Assembly: GCF_018476645.1 (NCBI RefSeq)
Contig: NZ_JAHCTB010000004.1
Coordinates: 310,001-374,000, forward strand
Length of the DNA: 64,000 nucleotides
Origin: Aequorivita echinoideorum
GTDB lineage: Bacteria; Bacteroidota; Bacteroidia; Flavobacteriales; Flavobacteriaceae
Direction: 5' to 3'
Part shown: positions 52,786 through 61,825 of the stretch, piece after piece
Position numbering within the stretch: the first letter of the stretch is position 1
Layout of the letters: each line of letters begins with the position of its first letter
The notes under the pieces: model-generated
What the model was told of the DNA's origin: nothing
Seen by the model: only the letters and a program-made list of their open reading frames with translations
Databases searched by the model: none
Translations under genes and position numbers: made by a program

Positions 52786-53925
52786 TTAAATTTTTTCCTT
52801 CAGTGAATCAATTGCTTGGGAATATAATTTCTCATACAGCGGAACAATTTTTTTAGTATCAAAGACCCGTGCAGCTTCCACGGCTTGTTTTTTGAATTTC
52901 TTCAGAGTTTCATCTTCAGATAGAATTTTAAGTGCGTTTTCGGCCATTTCATCCACATTTCCAATGTCGCTTAAATATCCGCTGAAGCCCTCTTGGTTAA
53001 CTTCAGAGAGCCCTCCCGTGTTACTGGAAATCACCGGAACCCCGCTCGCCATAGCTTCTAACGCAGCAAGACCAAAACTCTCTTTTTCTGAAGGAAGCAA
53101 AAACAAATCGCTGAAGCACAGTATTTTATCCACTTCACTACTATTTCCCATAAACAATACTTTGTTTTGGATGCCTTTCTGCCGGCAAAGTTTTTCACAT
53201 TTTTCCTTTTCTGGCCCCTCACCCACCACTATTAGTTTTGCAGGGATTTTCTTCTGGATTCTATCAAATATTTCAATAACATCGGTCACGCGCTTCACTT
53301 TCCGAAGATTGCTCACGTGTGTAATGATTCGCTCCTCCTTTTCGGCCATCATTTCACGCTGACAGTCTGTGTAGGGTTTGTGGTATTTGGAAATATCAAT
53401 AAAATTTGGAACTACATGAATTTCTTTTTGAATATCAAACAAGCGCAATGTATCCTCCTTTAAACTCGTTGAAACAGAGGTTACAACATCACTTTTATTA
53501 ATGCTGAACGTCACCGCCGGTTTGTAAAATGGATGGTTGCCCACGAGCGTAATATCCGTTCCGTGAAGGGTTGTAACCATAGGTATATGAATATTTTCCT
53601 CCTCCAACATTTTTTTGGCCATATAGCCTGCGTATGCGTGGGGAATGGCATAATGTACGTGGAGCACATCTATTTGGTGGAGTTTTACCATATCTACGAG
53701 CTTACTCGAAAGCGCAAGTTCATAAGGCTGAAAATGAAAAAGTGGATACGTGGGAACTGAAACCTCGTGAAAGAAAATCTTACGCGAAAGAAGCTCAAGC
53801 TTTACAGGCTGTTTGTACGTAATAAAATGTACCTCGTGGCCATTTGCGGCAAGTGCAATCCCTAATTCCGTGGCCACAACCCCGCTTCCGCCGAAGGTTG
53901 GGTAACAAACTATTGCTATTTTCAT
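52786..53925 (-). CDS. bshA: N-acetyl-alpha-D-glucosaminyl L-malate synthase BshA
   Basis: 379 residues, GT4 family glycosyltransferase that joins GlcNAc from UDP-GlcNAc to L-malate, the first step of bacillithiol. KIAIVCYPTFGGSGVVATELGIALAANGHEVHFITYKQPV, HVHYAIPHAYAGYMAKKML and LLPSEKESFGLAALEAMASGVPVISSNTGGLSEV are the expected BshA blocks. Length is right. It lies 47 bp after the GH3-fusion gene on the same strand, probably in one transcript. BshB and BshC are not in the window. Confidence 0.95.
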   Translation of the reverse strand: MKIAIVCYPTFGGSGVVATELGIALAANGHEVHFITYKQPVKLELLSRKIFFHEVSVPTYPLFHFQPYELALSSKLVDMVKLHQIDVLHVHYAIPHAYAGYMAKKMLEEENIHIPMVTTLHGTDITLVGNHPFYKPAVTFSINKSDVVTSVSTSLKEDTLRLFDIQKEIHVVPNFIDISKYHKPYTDCQREMMAEKEERIITHVSNLRKVKRVTDVIEIFDRIQKKIPAKLIVVGEGPEKEKCEKLCRQKGIQNKVLFMGNSSEVDKILCFSDLFLLPSEKESFGLAALEAMASGVPVISSNTGGLSEVNQEGFSGYLSDIGNVDEMAENALKILSEDETLKKFKKQAVEAARVFDTKKIVPLYEKLYSQAIDSLKEKI

Positions 53926-53972
53926 TGTAAAATTTTCAAGTTCAAAGTTTCAGTTCTTCAAAAATTCTGAAA

Positions 53973-56885
53973 TCAATAATCAATGGCATCGTAAATTGCC
54001 TGTTGGATTTCGCTTCGTAAATCACTTCGAATCAATTTTCGATTTTCAGCATCCGGGAATGTTCTATTCGATAGAAATACATACACAATTTCCTCTTCTG
54101 GGTCTGCCCAAGCCAAGGTACCGGTAAAACCGCTGTGACCAAAGCTTTCCATAGAGACGCAACCACAAGTGGGACCAGAGGTTCCCAATTGGGGCTTATC
54201 AAAACCAACCCCGCGCCTAACGCCCTTGCCACAGAAATAACATTTGTTGAAATCATCCATTACCTCTGGCTTAAAATACCGTTTTCCTCCGTAAAAACCT
54301 TTCCAAAGATACATCTGCATAATCTTCGCTATATCATTGCTGTTACTGAACAAACCTGCGTGGCCACTTACCCCGCCCATCATCGCGGCACCTTGGTCGT
54401 GAACGTAACCGTGGACTTTTTGCTTTCTGAAAATATTGTCAACTTCTGTAGGCGGAATATTATCTTTTGAGAATTTTTCCAAAGGTTGGTATGTGGTATA
54501 ATTAGCTCCCAAGGATTCGTAAATGTTTTCTTGAACCACAATTTCCATGGGTTTTTGGAATTCCCGCTCAAAATATTGCTTTAAAATATAATACGGTAAA
54601 TCGCTGTATTTATATTCCAATTTTGAGTTAAGGTCGCTATCACGAATTATTTTATAGATAGAATCTTGGTAATCCCTTCGCATATAGATATTTTCAGCTA
54701 CCTGTACATTAAAATCCTTTCCGGGAATATCTGAATAATATTTGGGGGAAAGCGAACCTTTCTCGAGGGTTTTAGTATAAAATGGAATCCACGCCGGAAA
54801 TCGGGCATAGTGCGATAGCATATCTTTTAAAGTAATTTTCGCTTTGTTTGAAGTTTTATACTCCGGAAGCATTTCAGAAAGTTTGGTGTTTAAATCCAAT
54901 CGATCCTTATCTACCAGTTCCATTACAAGCGGAAGGCTCGCTAAAATTTTGGTAAGCGAGGCAACATCGTAAACATTGGTATCCGCAACTGGAATGGAAT
55001 TCTTGTATTCGTGATGCCCAAAAGTTTTATTGTAAATTACCTTTCCTTTTCTGGCAACCAAAATCTGCGCTCCGGGAAACATTCCATCTTTTATGCCCAT
55101 CATTGCAAGCGTGTCAATTTTATTCAATTTATGGCTGTTCATGCCCACGCTTTCTGGGGTTCCATATTGCAAACGCCGGAGGGATTTGGTTTGAAAACTG
55201 GTATGCAACGGAAAATCCCTACCCAAAGAAACCGGCAAAATACCCTTGGCCTCACGCGCTCCAAAAATAAGTTGGGCGGAGAGTTTTTGTGAAATCTCAC
55301 TGTTTTGGTAAGACATAACCACTCCTTCAAAATTTGCGGTGGTTTTTAAATCCAACATCGCGTATGGTCGCGCAAAGACATCAAGAATTACCGTGTTTGT
55401 CCTTGCAATTTCATAAAGCCAGACCAATTCATTTTCAGAAAAACTGAAGGGTTTCCAAGGGTTTTCGTTCGATTTATGAAAACCAACTATCACGTAATTG
55501 TATTCTTTTAAAGCTTGTACGTAACCGTCAAGACTATTTTCTTTTACCCAATCGATTGCACCATATTTTCGTAATTCAGCCAAGAAAGTTTCGCCGCTAT
55601 CATCTCCAAAATTTATATACGCAATCTTCTTTTTCTGAAGATCTTTTATGGGAAGTATTGCCCTATCGTTTTTTATTACCGTAAGTGCATTATCAAAGGC
55701 TTCTTCAGATAAGGCATCATCGTTAACTGTATTTAAATCATCAATCAAAAATGCTGTATCTACTGGTTTGTAATTGTTAAGACCCACTTTGTACTTGGCA
55801 TATAGAATTTTTTTCACCGAAGTAGACAGGCGCGCTTCGGTAATAACGCCTTCACGGTAGGCATTGATGATCAATTGGGCTGCTTTTGGGATATTTTCTG
55901 AAATAAGAAGTACATCATTCCCTGCGAGAAATGCAGCGAGATCTATCTCTCCCGGAGATTTAAAATTGGAAGCACCCTTCATATTGAGGGCATCCGTAAA
56001 AATAAGTCCATTGAAGCCCAATTCGCCTTTTAGGATATCTGTCACTACTTTTTTGGAAAGTGAAGAAGGCAAATTGAACTGTTCCTCAAGCGAAGGCACA
56101 TTTAAGTGGGCAACCATTACGCTGTTCAAACCTCCCTTTATTAACCTCTTATAAGGGTAAAGTTCAATGGTATCCAGTCTGCTTTTAGTGAAATCAACTG
56201 TTGGCAACGTTTTGTGGCTATCGCTTTCGGTATCACCATGTCCTGGAAAATGTTTGGCGCTGCCCAAGACTCCGGCACTCTGCATTCCTTTCATAAATGC
56301 CAACGCTTTTTCAGTCACGTTTTCGCGATCTTCACCAAAACTTCTGTTGCCAATTATGGGATTTTTGGGGTTTGTATTAATATCCACAACAGGAGCAAAA
56401 TTGATGTGGACTCCAAGCCTTTTGGACTGTTCCCCAATTCGCTTACCAATTTTTTCTACAATCTTATTATCCTTAATTGCACCCAAAGTCATATTCCATG
56501 GGAAAGCGTATGTGGAATCCAGCCGCATAGCCAAGCCCCATTCCGCATCCATCCCAATCATCAAAGGTACTTTTGAAGCGGCCTGAAAATCGTTATTAAT
56601 TTTTGCCTGCCGCAATGGTCCCCCTTTTGAAAAAATCACTCCTCCAATATAATTATTGGTGATATACCCCTTTATTTTTTCAATTTTCTCCGGCGGATCG
56701 CTTGAAAATAGATCGGCCATAAATAGCTGTCCCACTTTTTCCTCAAGTGAAAGACTTTCATAAATACTATCCACCCATTTTTTTTGGTTTTGATAATCCT
56801 TGCGGACAACAAGCGGATTTGTTTCTTGGGAAAAAGCAGAAACACTCAACAAAAACAATAGGCAACCCAACAGATTTTTCTTCAT
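53973..56885 (-). CDS. GH3 beta-N-acetylglucosaminidase fused to a serine beta-lactamase-like hydrolase
   Basis: About 970 residues with signal peptide (LLSVSAFSQ). Residues about 35-380 are NagZ-like GH3: KHFPGHGDTESDSHKTLP carries the Asp-His dyad and GLIFTDALNMKG the nucleophile Asp. A GH3 C domain (about 390-590) follows. Residues about 610-970 form a class C beta-lactamase-type fold with SLTK (Ser-x-x-Lys) and YSD in YKYSDLPYY. Cell-wall recycling or remodelling is likely. ATG at 56885 gives the cleaner signal peptide; 56903 is also in frame. Confidence 0.92.
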   Translation of the reverse strand: MKKNLLGCLLFLLSVSAFSQETNPLVVRKDYQNQKKWVDSIYESLSLEEKVGQLFMADLFSSDPPEKIEKIKGYITNNYIGGVIFSKGGPLRQAKINNDFQAASKVPLMIGMDAEWGLAMRLDSTYAFPWNMTLGAIKDNKIVEKIGKRIGEQSKRLGVHINFAPVVDINTNPKNPIIGNRSFGEDRENVTEKALAFMKGMQSAGVLGSAKHFPGHGDTESDSHKTLPTVDFTKSRLDTIELYPYKRLIKGGLNSVMVAHLNVPSLEEQFNLPSSLSKKVVTDILKGELGFNGLIFTDALNMKGASNFKSPGEIDLAAFLAGNDVLLISENIPKAAQLIINAYREGVITEARLSTSVKKILYAKYKVGLNNYKPVDTAFLIDDLNTVNDDALSEEAFDNALTVIKNDRAILPIKDLQKKKIAYINFGDDSGETFLAELRKYGAIDWVKENSLDGYVQALKEYNYVIVGFHKSNENPWKPFSFSENELVWLYEIARTNTVILDVFARPYAMLDLKTTANFEGVVMSYQNSEISQKLSAQLIFGAREAKGILPVSLGRDFPLHTSFQTKSLRRLQYGTPESVGMNSHKLNKIDTLAMMGIKDGMFPGAQILVARKGKVIYNKTFGHHEYKNSIPVADTNVYDVASLTKILASLPLVMELVDKDRLDLNTKLSEMLPEYKTSNKAKITLKDMLSHYARFPAWIPFYTKTLEKGSLSPKYYSDIPGKDFNVQVAENIYMRRDYQDSIYKIIRDSDLNSKLEYKYSDLPYYILKQYFEREFQKPMEIVVQENIYESLGANYTTYQPLEKFSKDNIPPTEVDNIFRKQKVHGYVHDQGAAMMGGVSGHAGLFSNSNDIAKIMQMYLWKGFYGGKRYFKPEVMDDFNKCYFCGKGVRRGVGFDKPQLGTSGPTCGCVSMESFGHSGFTGTLAWADPEEEIVYVFLSNRTFPDAENRKLIRSDLRSEIQQAIYDAIDY

Positions 56886-56906
56886 ACGTAAAAGTTTACT
56901 CATATG

Positions 56907-57392
56907 TTATGACAAAAATCTACTGTGCCAGCTTTCGCTAGCGGGTACTTCCCAATTTTCGAGGTATTCTGCTTTGCTATTTACGAGGTTGTTGAAAACA
57001 ATTGTATTTTTTGAGACCGAGCGATCTTTAGCCATTTTTCTGAAATCTGTCAATGGCTTATACGTAATGTAATCTCCCGAATAAAAAGTGACATTCATTT
57101 TATCCAGTAAATCTACATTGAATTTTTCCTGAAGGGATTGAATGAAGTGCACCGAAGCATCAATACTACATCCCGAAGCAGAAGCGTTAGCTTGATTAAG
57201 TCCAATAATTAAAAATCGATTGTACTTTATCTCAAATCCGGCTTCCAGTGCGGCACCGTGGGCTGTCCACTTTTCCAAGAATATTTCTGTTTCTTGAGTG
57301 ATGTTTGCAACTTCATCATCACTTAACTTGCGGTTTGCCTGATAGATCCAAATTCTTGAATCATCCGGCAGGTTTTTAAAATCTGTCAGCAT
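56907..57392 (-). CDS. Conserved flavobacterial protein of unknown function
   Basis: 161 residues: MLTDFKNLPDDSRIWIYQANRKLSDDEVANITQETEIFLEKWTAHGAALEAGFEIKYNRFLIIGLNQANASASGCSIDASVHFIQSLQEKF. The pattern WIYQANRxLs and GCSIDASVHFIQ is strongly conserved in Bacteroidota. Homologues are often labelled ABC transporter ATPase, but no Walker A, signature or Walker B motif is present. It lies 3 bp after the Fe-S gene and 21 bp before the GH3 gene, suggesting the same transcript. Confidence 0.75.
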   Translation of the reverse strand: MLTDFKNLPDDSRIWIYQANRKLSDDEVANITQETEIFLEKWTAHGAALEAGFEIKYNRFLIIGLNQANASASGCSIDASVHFIQSLQEKFNVDLLDKMNVTFYSGDYITYKPLTDFRKMAKDRSVSKNTIVFNNLVNSKAEYLENWEVPASESWHSRFLS

Positions 57393-57395
57393 GTA

Positions 57396-58187
57396 TTATA
57401 AATCTTCTGCATTTGCAATCATTTCGGCAACGTCCATTACCTGAACCTCATCTTCCTTGTGTTTAGCTTTAACGCCATCTGTCATCATTGTATTGCAGAA
57501 TGGACACGCGGCTGCTATAATTTTTGGTTCAATTTCAAGTGCCTCTTCAGTTCTTTCAATATTTACATCCTTTTTTCCGGATTCGGGCTCCTTGAACATT
57601 TGGGCGCCGCCGGCACCGCAACAAAGTCCTCTGGTTTTGCATCGTTTCATTTCAACCAGTTCTACCTCAAGTTTTTGAAGCAAATCCCTAGGTGCTTCAT
57701 ACTCCCCATTTGCCCTTCCCAAATAGCAAGGATCATGGAATGTTATTCTCTTTCCTTTGAATTTTCCACCTTCCACACGTAGTCTTCCCCCCTCTAACAA
57801 GGATTTCAGGAATTGCGTGTGATGCACCACCTCATAATTTCCGCCGAGACCGGGATATTCATTTTTAATGGTGTTGAAGCAATGCGGACAGGCAGTAACA
57901 ATTTTTTTTACCTCATAACCATTCAAAACTTCAATATTTGTCATCGCCTGCATTTGAAAGGCAAACTCGTTGCCAGCTCGTTTGGCCGGATCGCCCGTAC
58001 AGCTTTCTTCGGTTCCCAAGACTGCAAAATCGATATTCGCTTTGTTAAGAATCTTTACAAAAGCCTTGGTGATTTTTTTTGCTCTATCGTCAAAACTCCC
58101 GGCACAGCCTACCCAAAACAAGATTTCAGGCTTCTTGCCTTCCGCCATATATTCGGCCATGGTTGGGACTTTTATTGTTTCGCTCAT
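57396..58187 (-). CDS. CCG-domain Fe-S protein (HdrB-like)
   Basis: 263 residues with two CCG-type cysteine clusters: LFWVGCAGSFDDRAKKI with EESCTGDPAKRAGNE and ACPHCFNTIKNEYPGLGG, then HDPCYLGRANGEYEAPR, TRGLCCGAGGAQMFKEP and AACPFCNTMMTDG. This is the heterodisulfide reductase subunit B type fold binding a non-cubane 4Fe-4S cluster. With the membrane Fe-S partner next to it (50 bp), it forms a two-gene electron-transfer unit, likely quinone-linked. The electron donor is not known. Confidence 0.88.
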   Translation of the reverse strand: MSETIKVPTMAEYMAEGKKPEILFWVGCAGSFDDRAKKITKAFVKILNKANIDFAVLGTEESCTGDPAKRAGNEFAFQMQAMTNIEVLNGYEVKKIVTACPHCFNTIKNEYPGLGGNYEVVHHTQFLKSLLEGGRLRVEGGKFKGKRITFHDPCYLGRANGEYEAPRDLLQKLEVELVEMKRCKTRGLCCGAGGAQMFKEPESGKKDVNIERTEEALEIEPKIIAAACPFCNTMMTDGVKAKHKEDEVQVMDVAEMIANAEDL

Positions 58188-58237
58188 AGCTTTATATTTT
58201 TTCTAACTCAAAATACACGTAGAATTTTGAAATCATT

Positions 58238-59569
58238 TTATTTTTCACCGGTCCAGTTCATCCTGTCCATTTGATTGTAAGGCCAGGGCGCACCATTGTT
58301 TTCAATATTCGTCATAGCAACGTTAAGTTCCATGGGTGCTGCAGATTGTTCCATAACAAGATATTGACGCATATCCATTATAATGCTCAACGGATCAATG
58401 CTCACAGGGCAAGCTTGAACGCAAGCATTGCAAGTAGTACAGGCCCAAAGCTCTTCCCTAGTAATATAATCGTCGAGCAATTGTTTGCCATCCGGCTTAA
58501 ATTCACCGTTTTTATTTATGTTTTCGCCAATTTCCTCGAGACGGTCACGGGTGTCCATCATAATTTTTCTGGGCGATAGTTTTTTACCTGTAATATTAGC
58601 CGGGCATTCGTCTGTACAACGTCCACATTCCGTACAGGTGTAGGAATTTAAAAGTTGGATTCGGTTCAAATCCATTACATCACTCGCGCCAAATTTTGCT
58701 GGAGTTTCGGCGGCACCCTCTGCGGGAGCGGCAAATGGATCTGCATTGGGATCCATCATCAGTTTCACTTCATTAGTAACGGATTCCAAATTTTTGAATT
58801 TTCCCTTGGGAACCACTTTTCCAAAATAAACATTGGGGAAAGCCAAAATTATATGTAGGTGCTTGGAGAAATATAAATAATTCAGAAAAACCAAAATCCC
58901 CAAGATATGAAGCCACCACGCAGCTCTTTCAATAATTATCAAAGTGCTTTCTGAAAGACCTTCAAAAAAAGGAACGATAAAATTACTCACAGGAAAAAAT
59001 CCTGCCTCCACATAATGTGCCGCTCCTATGGCCTGTAATTGTTGGTCAGCCGCGTTCATTGTTAAAAACAGAACCATCAAAACCATTTCAAAATACAGAA
59101 TGTAATTGGCATCATTTTTAGGCCAACCTTTCATTTCATTCGCCCAAAAACGTTTTAGCTTCTGAATATTCCTTCGTGTCCAAAATAAAATTACACCCAC
59201 GAGAACCAATAGGGCCAAAATTTCAAAAGAAGCAATCAGGAAATTATAAAGTCCCGCGGGAAGTACACTTGCAAAAATGCGATGGGTGCCGAAAATACCG
59301 TCAATAATAATTTCAAGTACTTCAATATTTATAATGATAAATCCGATATAAACGAATAAATGCAACAATCCCGGAATGGGCCTAACTACCATTTTGGATT
59401 GTCCAAGTGCAATGCGAACCACATTGGACCAACGTTCCGGTTGATGGTCTGAGGCATCTACCTCTTGCCCTAATTTAATATTGCGGATAATCTTGCGGAT
59501 GTTGAAGGTAAAGTATCCCACTCCCGCAGCCAGGGCGATAATAAAAAGAATGTTGGAAATGTACTGCAT
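58238..59569 (-). CDS. Membrane-bound 4Fe-4S electron transfer protein (HdrC/NarI-like)
   Basis: 443 residues. The N-terminal half has five to six transmembrane helices, including PGLLHLFVYIGFIIINIEVLEIII with a His as in NarI-type cytochrome b subunits. Residues about 310-400 hold two ferredoxin clusters: CTECGRCTDECPANITGKKLSP and CTTCNACVQACPVSIDPLSI. Partnered with the CCG protein, it would move electrons between quinones and a soluble donor (often ETF/acyl-CoA dehydrogenase). Only 3 bp separate it from mlaD upstream. Confidence 0.88.
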   Translation of the reverse strand: MQYISNILFIIALAAGVGYFTFNIRKIIRNIKLGQEVDASDHQPERWSNVVRIALGQSKMVVRPIPGLLHLFVYIGFIIINIEVLEIIIDGIFGTHRIFASVLPAGLYNFLIASFEILALLVLVGVILFWTRRNIQKLKRFWANEMKGWPKNDANYILYFEMVLMVLFLTMNAADQQLQAIGAAHYVEAGFFPVSNFIVPFFEGLSESTLIIIERAAWWLHILGILVFLNYLYFSKHLHIILAFPNVYFGKVVPKGKFKNLESVTNEVKLMMDPNADPFAAPAEGAAETPAKFGASDVMDLNRIQLLNSYTCTECGRCTDECPANITGKKLSPRKIMMDTRDRLEEIGENINKNGEFKPDGKQLLDDYITREELWACTTCNACVQACPVSIDPLSIIMDMRQYLVMEQSAAPMELNVAMTNIENNGAPWPYNQMDRMNWTGEK

Positions 59570-59572
59570 GCT

Positions 59573-60523
59573 TTATTGGTCTGGATTCTCGGGTTCTACA
59601 TATTCCTTCTGCTTCCTGCCGAAAACCGAAATATGTACATAACGCTTTGGATTCAATTTTATATCCTGAATTAACTGTTCCAATTGTCTGGAGGCTCCTT
59701 CTAAATTTTCATACATTTTATCATCCTTCAGCAATTTTCCCATAGAACCCTCGCCATTTTCCAAGCCATCAACAAGTCCATCCAGTTTAGAAACCACATC
59801 TTGAATATCGGTTACCAATTTGCCCGTATCCAACTGTGAAAGTGAATCTGAAAGCGTTGCGAAATTGGAAGCAGTTTTATCAAGATTCGTAAAGGTTCTA
59901 TCCAGCTTTTGGTTGTTTCTATCCAAAATTCCATTTAAGCTTTGCGATACGCCCGAAAGTGAGTTAAGGGTATTGTTCAAATTTGAAATGGCTTCCTTTA
60001 AATTCTCGCGGGTCCGCTCATCAACAATGTCTGTAAAGCTCAACAAAAGCGTATCTACGGTAGCCAGCGTATTATTTACCTTTTTCTCAAGTGGACCTAG
60101 CGCTTTTGTAACCGCGGTAAGCATACCATCCTCAACATCTCCTTGAAGGGTGTCGCCAGATTTGGCAATATCGTTTGCATCATACTCTGGATAGATTGCC
60201 AAGGCTTTTCCGCCAATAAGTCCGGTGCTGTAAATTTGTACTACACTGCTTCGGGAAAAATCGAAATCTTCTTCCACTGTAAATTCTACAACAAGTCCAC
60301 CCTGCTGGTTTTCAAAGGTTATATTCCGAATTTTACCCACCGAAAGACCATTAATGGTAACGGGAGCAGACTTGGAAAGACCCTCCACATTATCATACTT
60401 CACAAAATAGGTTCTGTTTTTTTCCAGCAAATTTGTACCCTTAAGATAACTATATCCAAATATGAGTAACAATATGGCGCCAATGGCGAGAATTCCGGTT
60501 TTTACTTCTTTTGACAGTCTCAA
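59573..60523 (-). CDS. MlaD/MCE domain protein
   Basis: 316 residues. An N-terminal membrane anchor (KTGILAIGAILLLIFGYSYLKG) is followed by the MCE domain (FVKYDNVEGLSKSAPVTINGLSVGKIRNITFENQQGGLVVEFTVEEDFDFSRSSVVQIYSTGLIGGKALAIYPEYD). A long coiled coil (about 130-270) follows. MCE proteins carry lipids between membranes with an MlaEF ABC transporter, which is not in this window. It lies 54 bp after the amidase gene. Confidence 0.93.
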   Translation of the reverse strand: MRLSKEVKTGILAIGAILLLIFGYSYLKGTNLLEKNRTYFVKYDNVEGLSKSAPVTINGLSVGKIRNITFENQQGGLVVEFTVEEDFDFSRSSVVQIYSTGLIGGKALAIYPEYDANDIAKSGDTLQGDVEDGMLTAVTKALGPLEKKVNNTLATVDTLLLSFTDIVDERTRENLKEAISNLNNTLNSLSGVSQSLNGILDRNNQKLDRTFTNLDKTASNFATLSDSLSQLDTGKLVTDIQDVVSKLDGLVDGLENGEGSMGKLLKDDKMYENLEGASRQLEQLIQDIKLNPKRYVHISVFGRKQKEYVEPENPDQ

Positions 60524-60577
60524 ATGCTTAAATTTAGATTACGTACAAATTTAGGTGATAAATATAAAGAAAGCGTA

Positions 60578-61696
60578 CTAATCGGCTTTAGATTTTAACA
60601 CTTCCGGTAGATTGACCTTTTTGCCGTCCTTAAAAGCCACAACATAGGCTGAATCATAGCCTTTCTGCTGTGCGAATGTTTTCATAAGCGTAATTTTGTT
60701 ATAGTCTGAAGTCTCCCCGTAGTAATATTTGAAAAGCCCATCCTCTTTGAGTCTGGAAATTTCCTTCAATCCCTTAAAATTGTTGGGCTTGGTATCAATT
60801 TTTTTTCCGCTTGCGGCAAGCTGCACTTTAAAAATAACCCCTTTAAAAATATTCTCCTCGGTTTTTTCAATAACCTTTTCTACTTCTTGTTCGGTTATTA
60901 CTGGGTTTCTTGCATCTTCAGTAGCCAGGGATATTTGTTTTTTATAGGAAAGAATTCCATTTGCTATTTCTTTTGCCATTTCATTGCGTCCTTTTTTGGA
61001 ATTTACATAAGGCCCTTCCTCGTTGTTTGTCAAGAAACCCAATTCCACCAAAACACTTGGCATATATGAACTGTGCAAAACCCAGAATGGCGCGGAGCGG
61101 ACACTTCTATCCTTTCTTTTTAGATTATTTACAATGTTATTCTGAATAAGTCCAGCCAACATAATACTTTGGTCAAGATATTCTTCTACCATAAGCGTGA
61201 AACCTATAAATGATTCAGGGGAATTTGGATTGAAACCTGCATATTTTTCCTGATAATTATCCTCCAAGAATATAACCTCGTTCTCCTTTTTTGCAGTTTC
61301 TAAGTTTTTACCAGATTTATCCACACCCATCACAAAGGTCCCTATGCCAGATGCCTGTGAGTTATGCGAATCACAATGAATGGAAACAAATATATCTGCG
61401 TCAACTTCATTTGCAATGGGGCCTCTACGGTAAAGGTCTATAAATACATCCGTTTTGCGTGTGTAAACAACCTTTATATCTTTGTGCGCCTCCAGTAATT
61501 TTCCTACTTGCAAGGTTACATCCAGCACTATATCCTTTTCGTAAAAACCATTTCCCCTATTCCCCGGGTCCTTTCCGCCGTGTCCTGCGTCCAGAACTAC
61601 AACAAATGGCTTTGTGGGTGAGTTGGTTTGAACTGTAAATCCAAAAACTGTGGCACTTAAAAGTAATACGAAAAAGGTTAAAAATCTCGTTGTCAT
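60578..61696 (-). CDS. N-acetylmuramoyl-L-alanine amidase (Amidase_3)
   Basis: 372 residues. The signal peptide is near 1-22 (FLTFFVLLLSATVFGFT). The catalytic domain begins FVVVLDAGHGGKDPGNRGNGFYEKDIVLDVTLQVG with the zinc-binding His and Glu; IFVSIHCDSHNSQASGIGTFVMG gives the second His, and VLVELGFLTNNEEG holds the catalytic Glu. A C-terminal SPOR-like part (about 290-372) ends the protein. Cleaves the stem peptide from peptidoglycan in division. Divergent from lptD. Confidence 0.94.
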   Translation of the reverse strand: MTTRFLTFFVLLLSATVFGFTVQTNSPTKPFVVVLDAGHGGKDPGNRGNGFYEKDIVLDVTLQVGKLLEAHKDIKVVYTRKTDVFIDLYRRGPIANEVDADIFVSIHCDSHNSQASGIGTFVMGVDKSGKNLETAKKENEVIFLEDNYQEKYAGFNPNSPESFIGFTLMVEEYLDQSIMLAGLIQNNIVNNLKRKDRSVRSAPFWVLHSSYMPSVLVELGFLTNNEEGPYVNSKKGRNEMAKEIANGILSYKKQISLATEDARNPVITEQEVEKVIEKTEENIFKGVIFKVQLAASGKKIDTKPNNFKGLKEISRLKEDGLFKYYYGETSDYNKITLMKTFAQQKGYDSAYVVAFKDGKKVNLPEVLKSKAD

Positions 61697-61825
61697 ACTA
61701 TGTAAACGATTAATCCGATTTGAAATTCTAAAAAAACTGTTTTAAAAAACGTACGCAAAAAAATATGTTTATTTTTGACCGTTTCAAATACTGAGCCAAA
61801 TCTACAAAATAATAGCATCGTAGCA

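Noticed and set aside
61765-61794. ATG at 61765 as start of lptD
   Set aside because: It lies in another frame and ends in a stop after nine codons.
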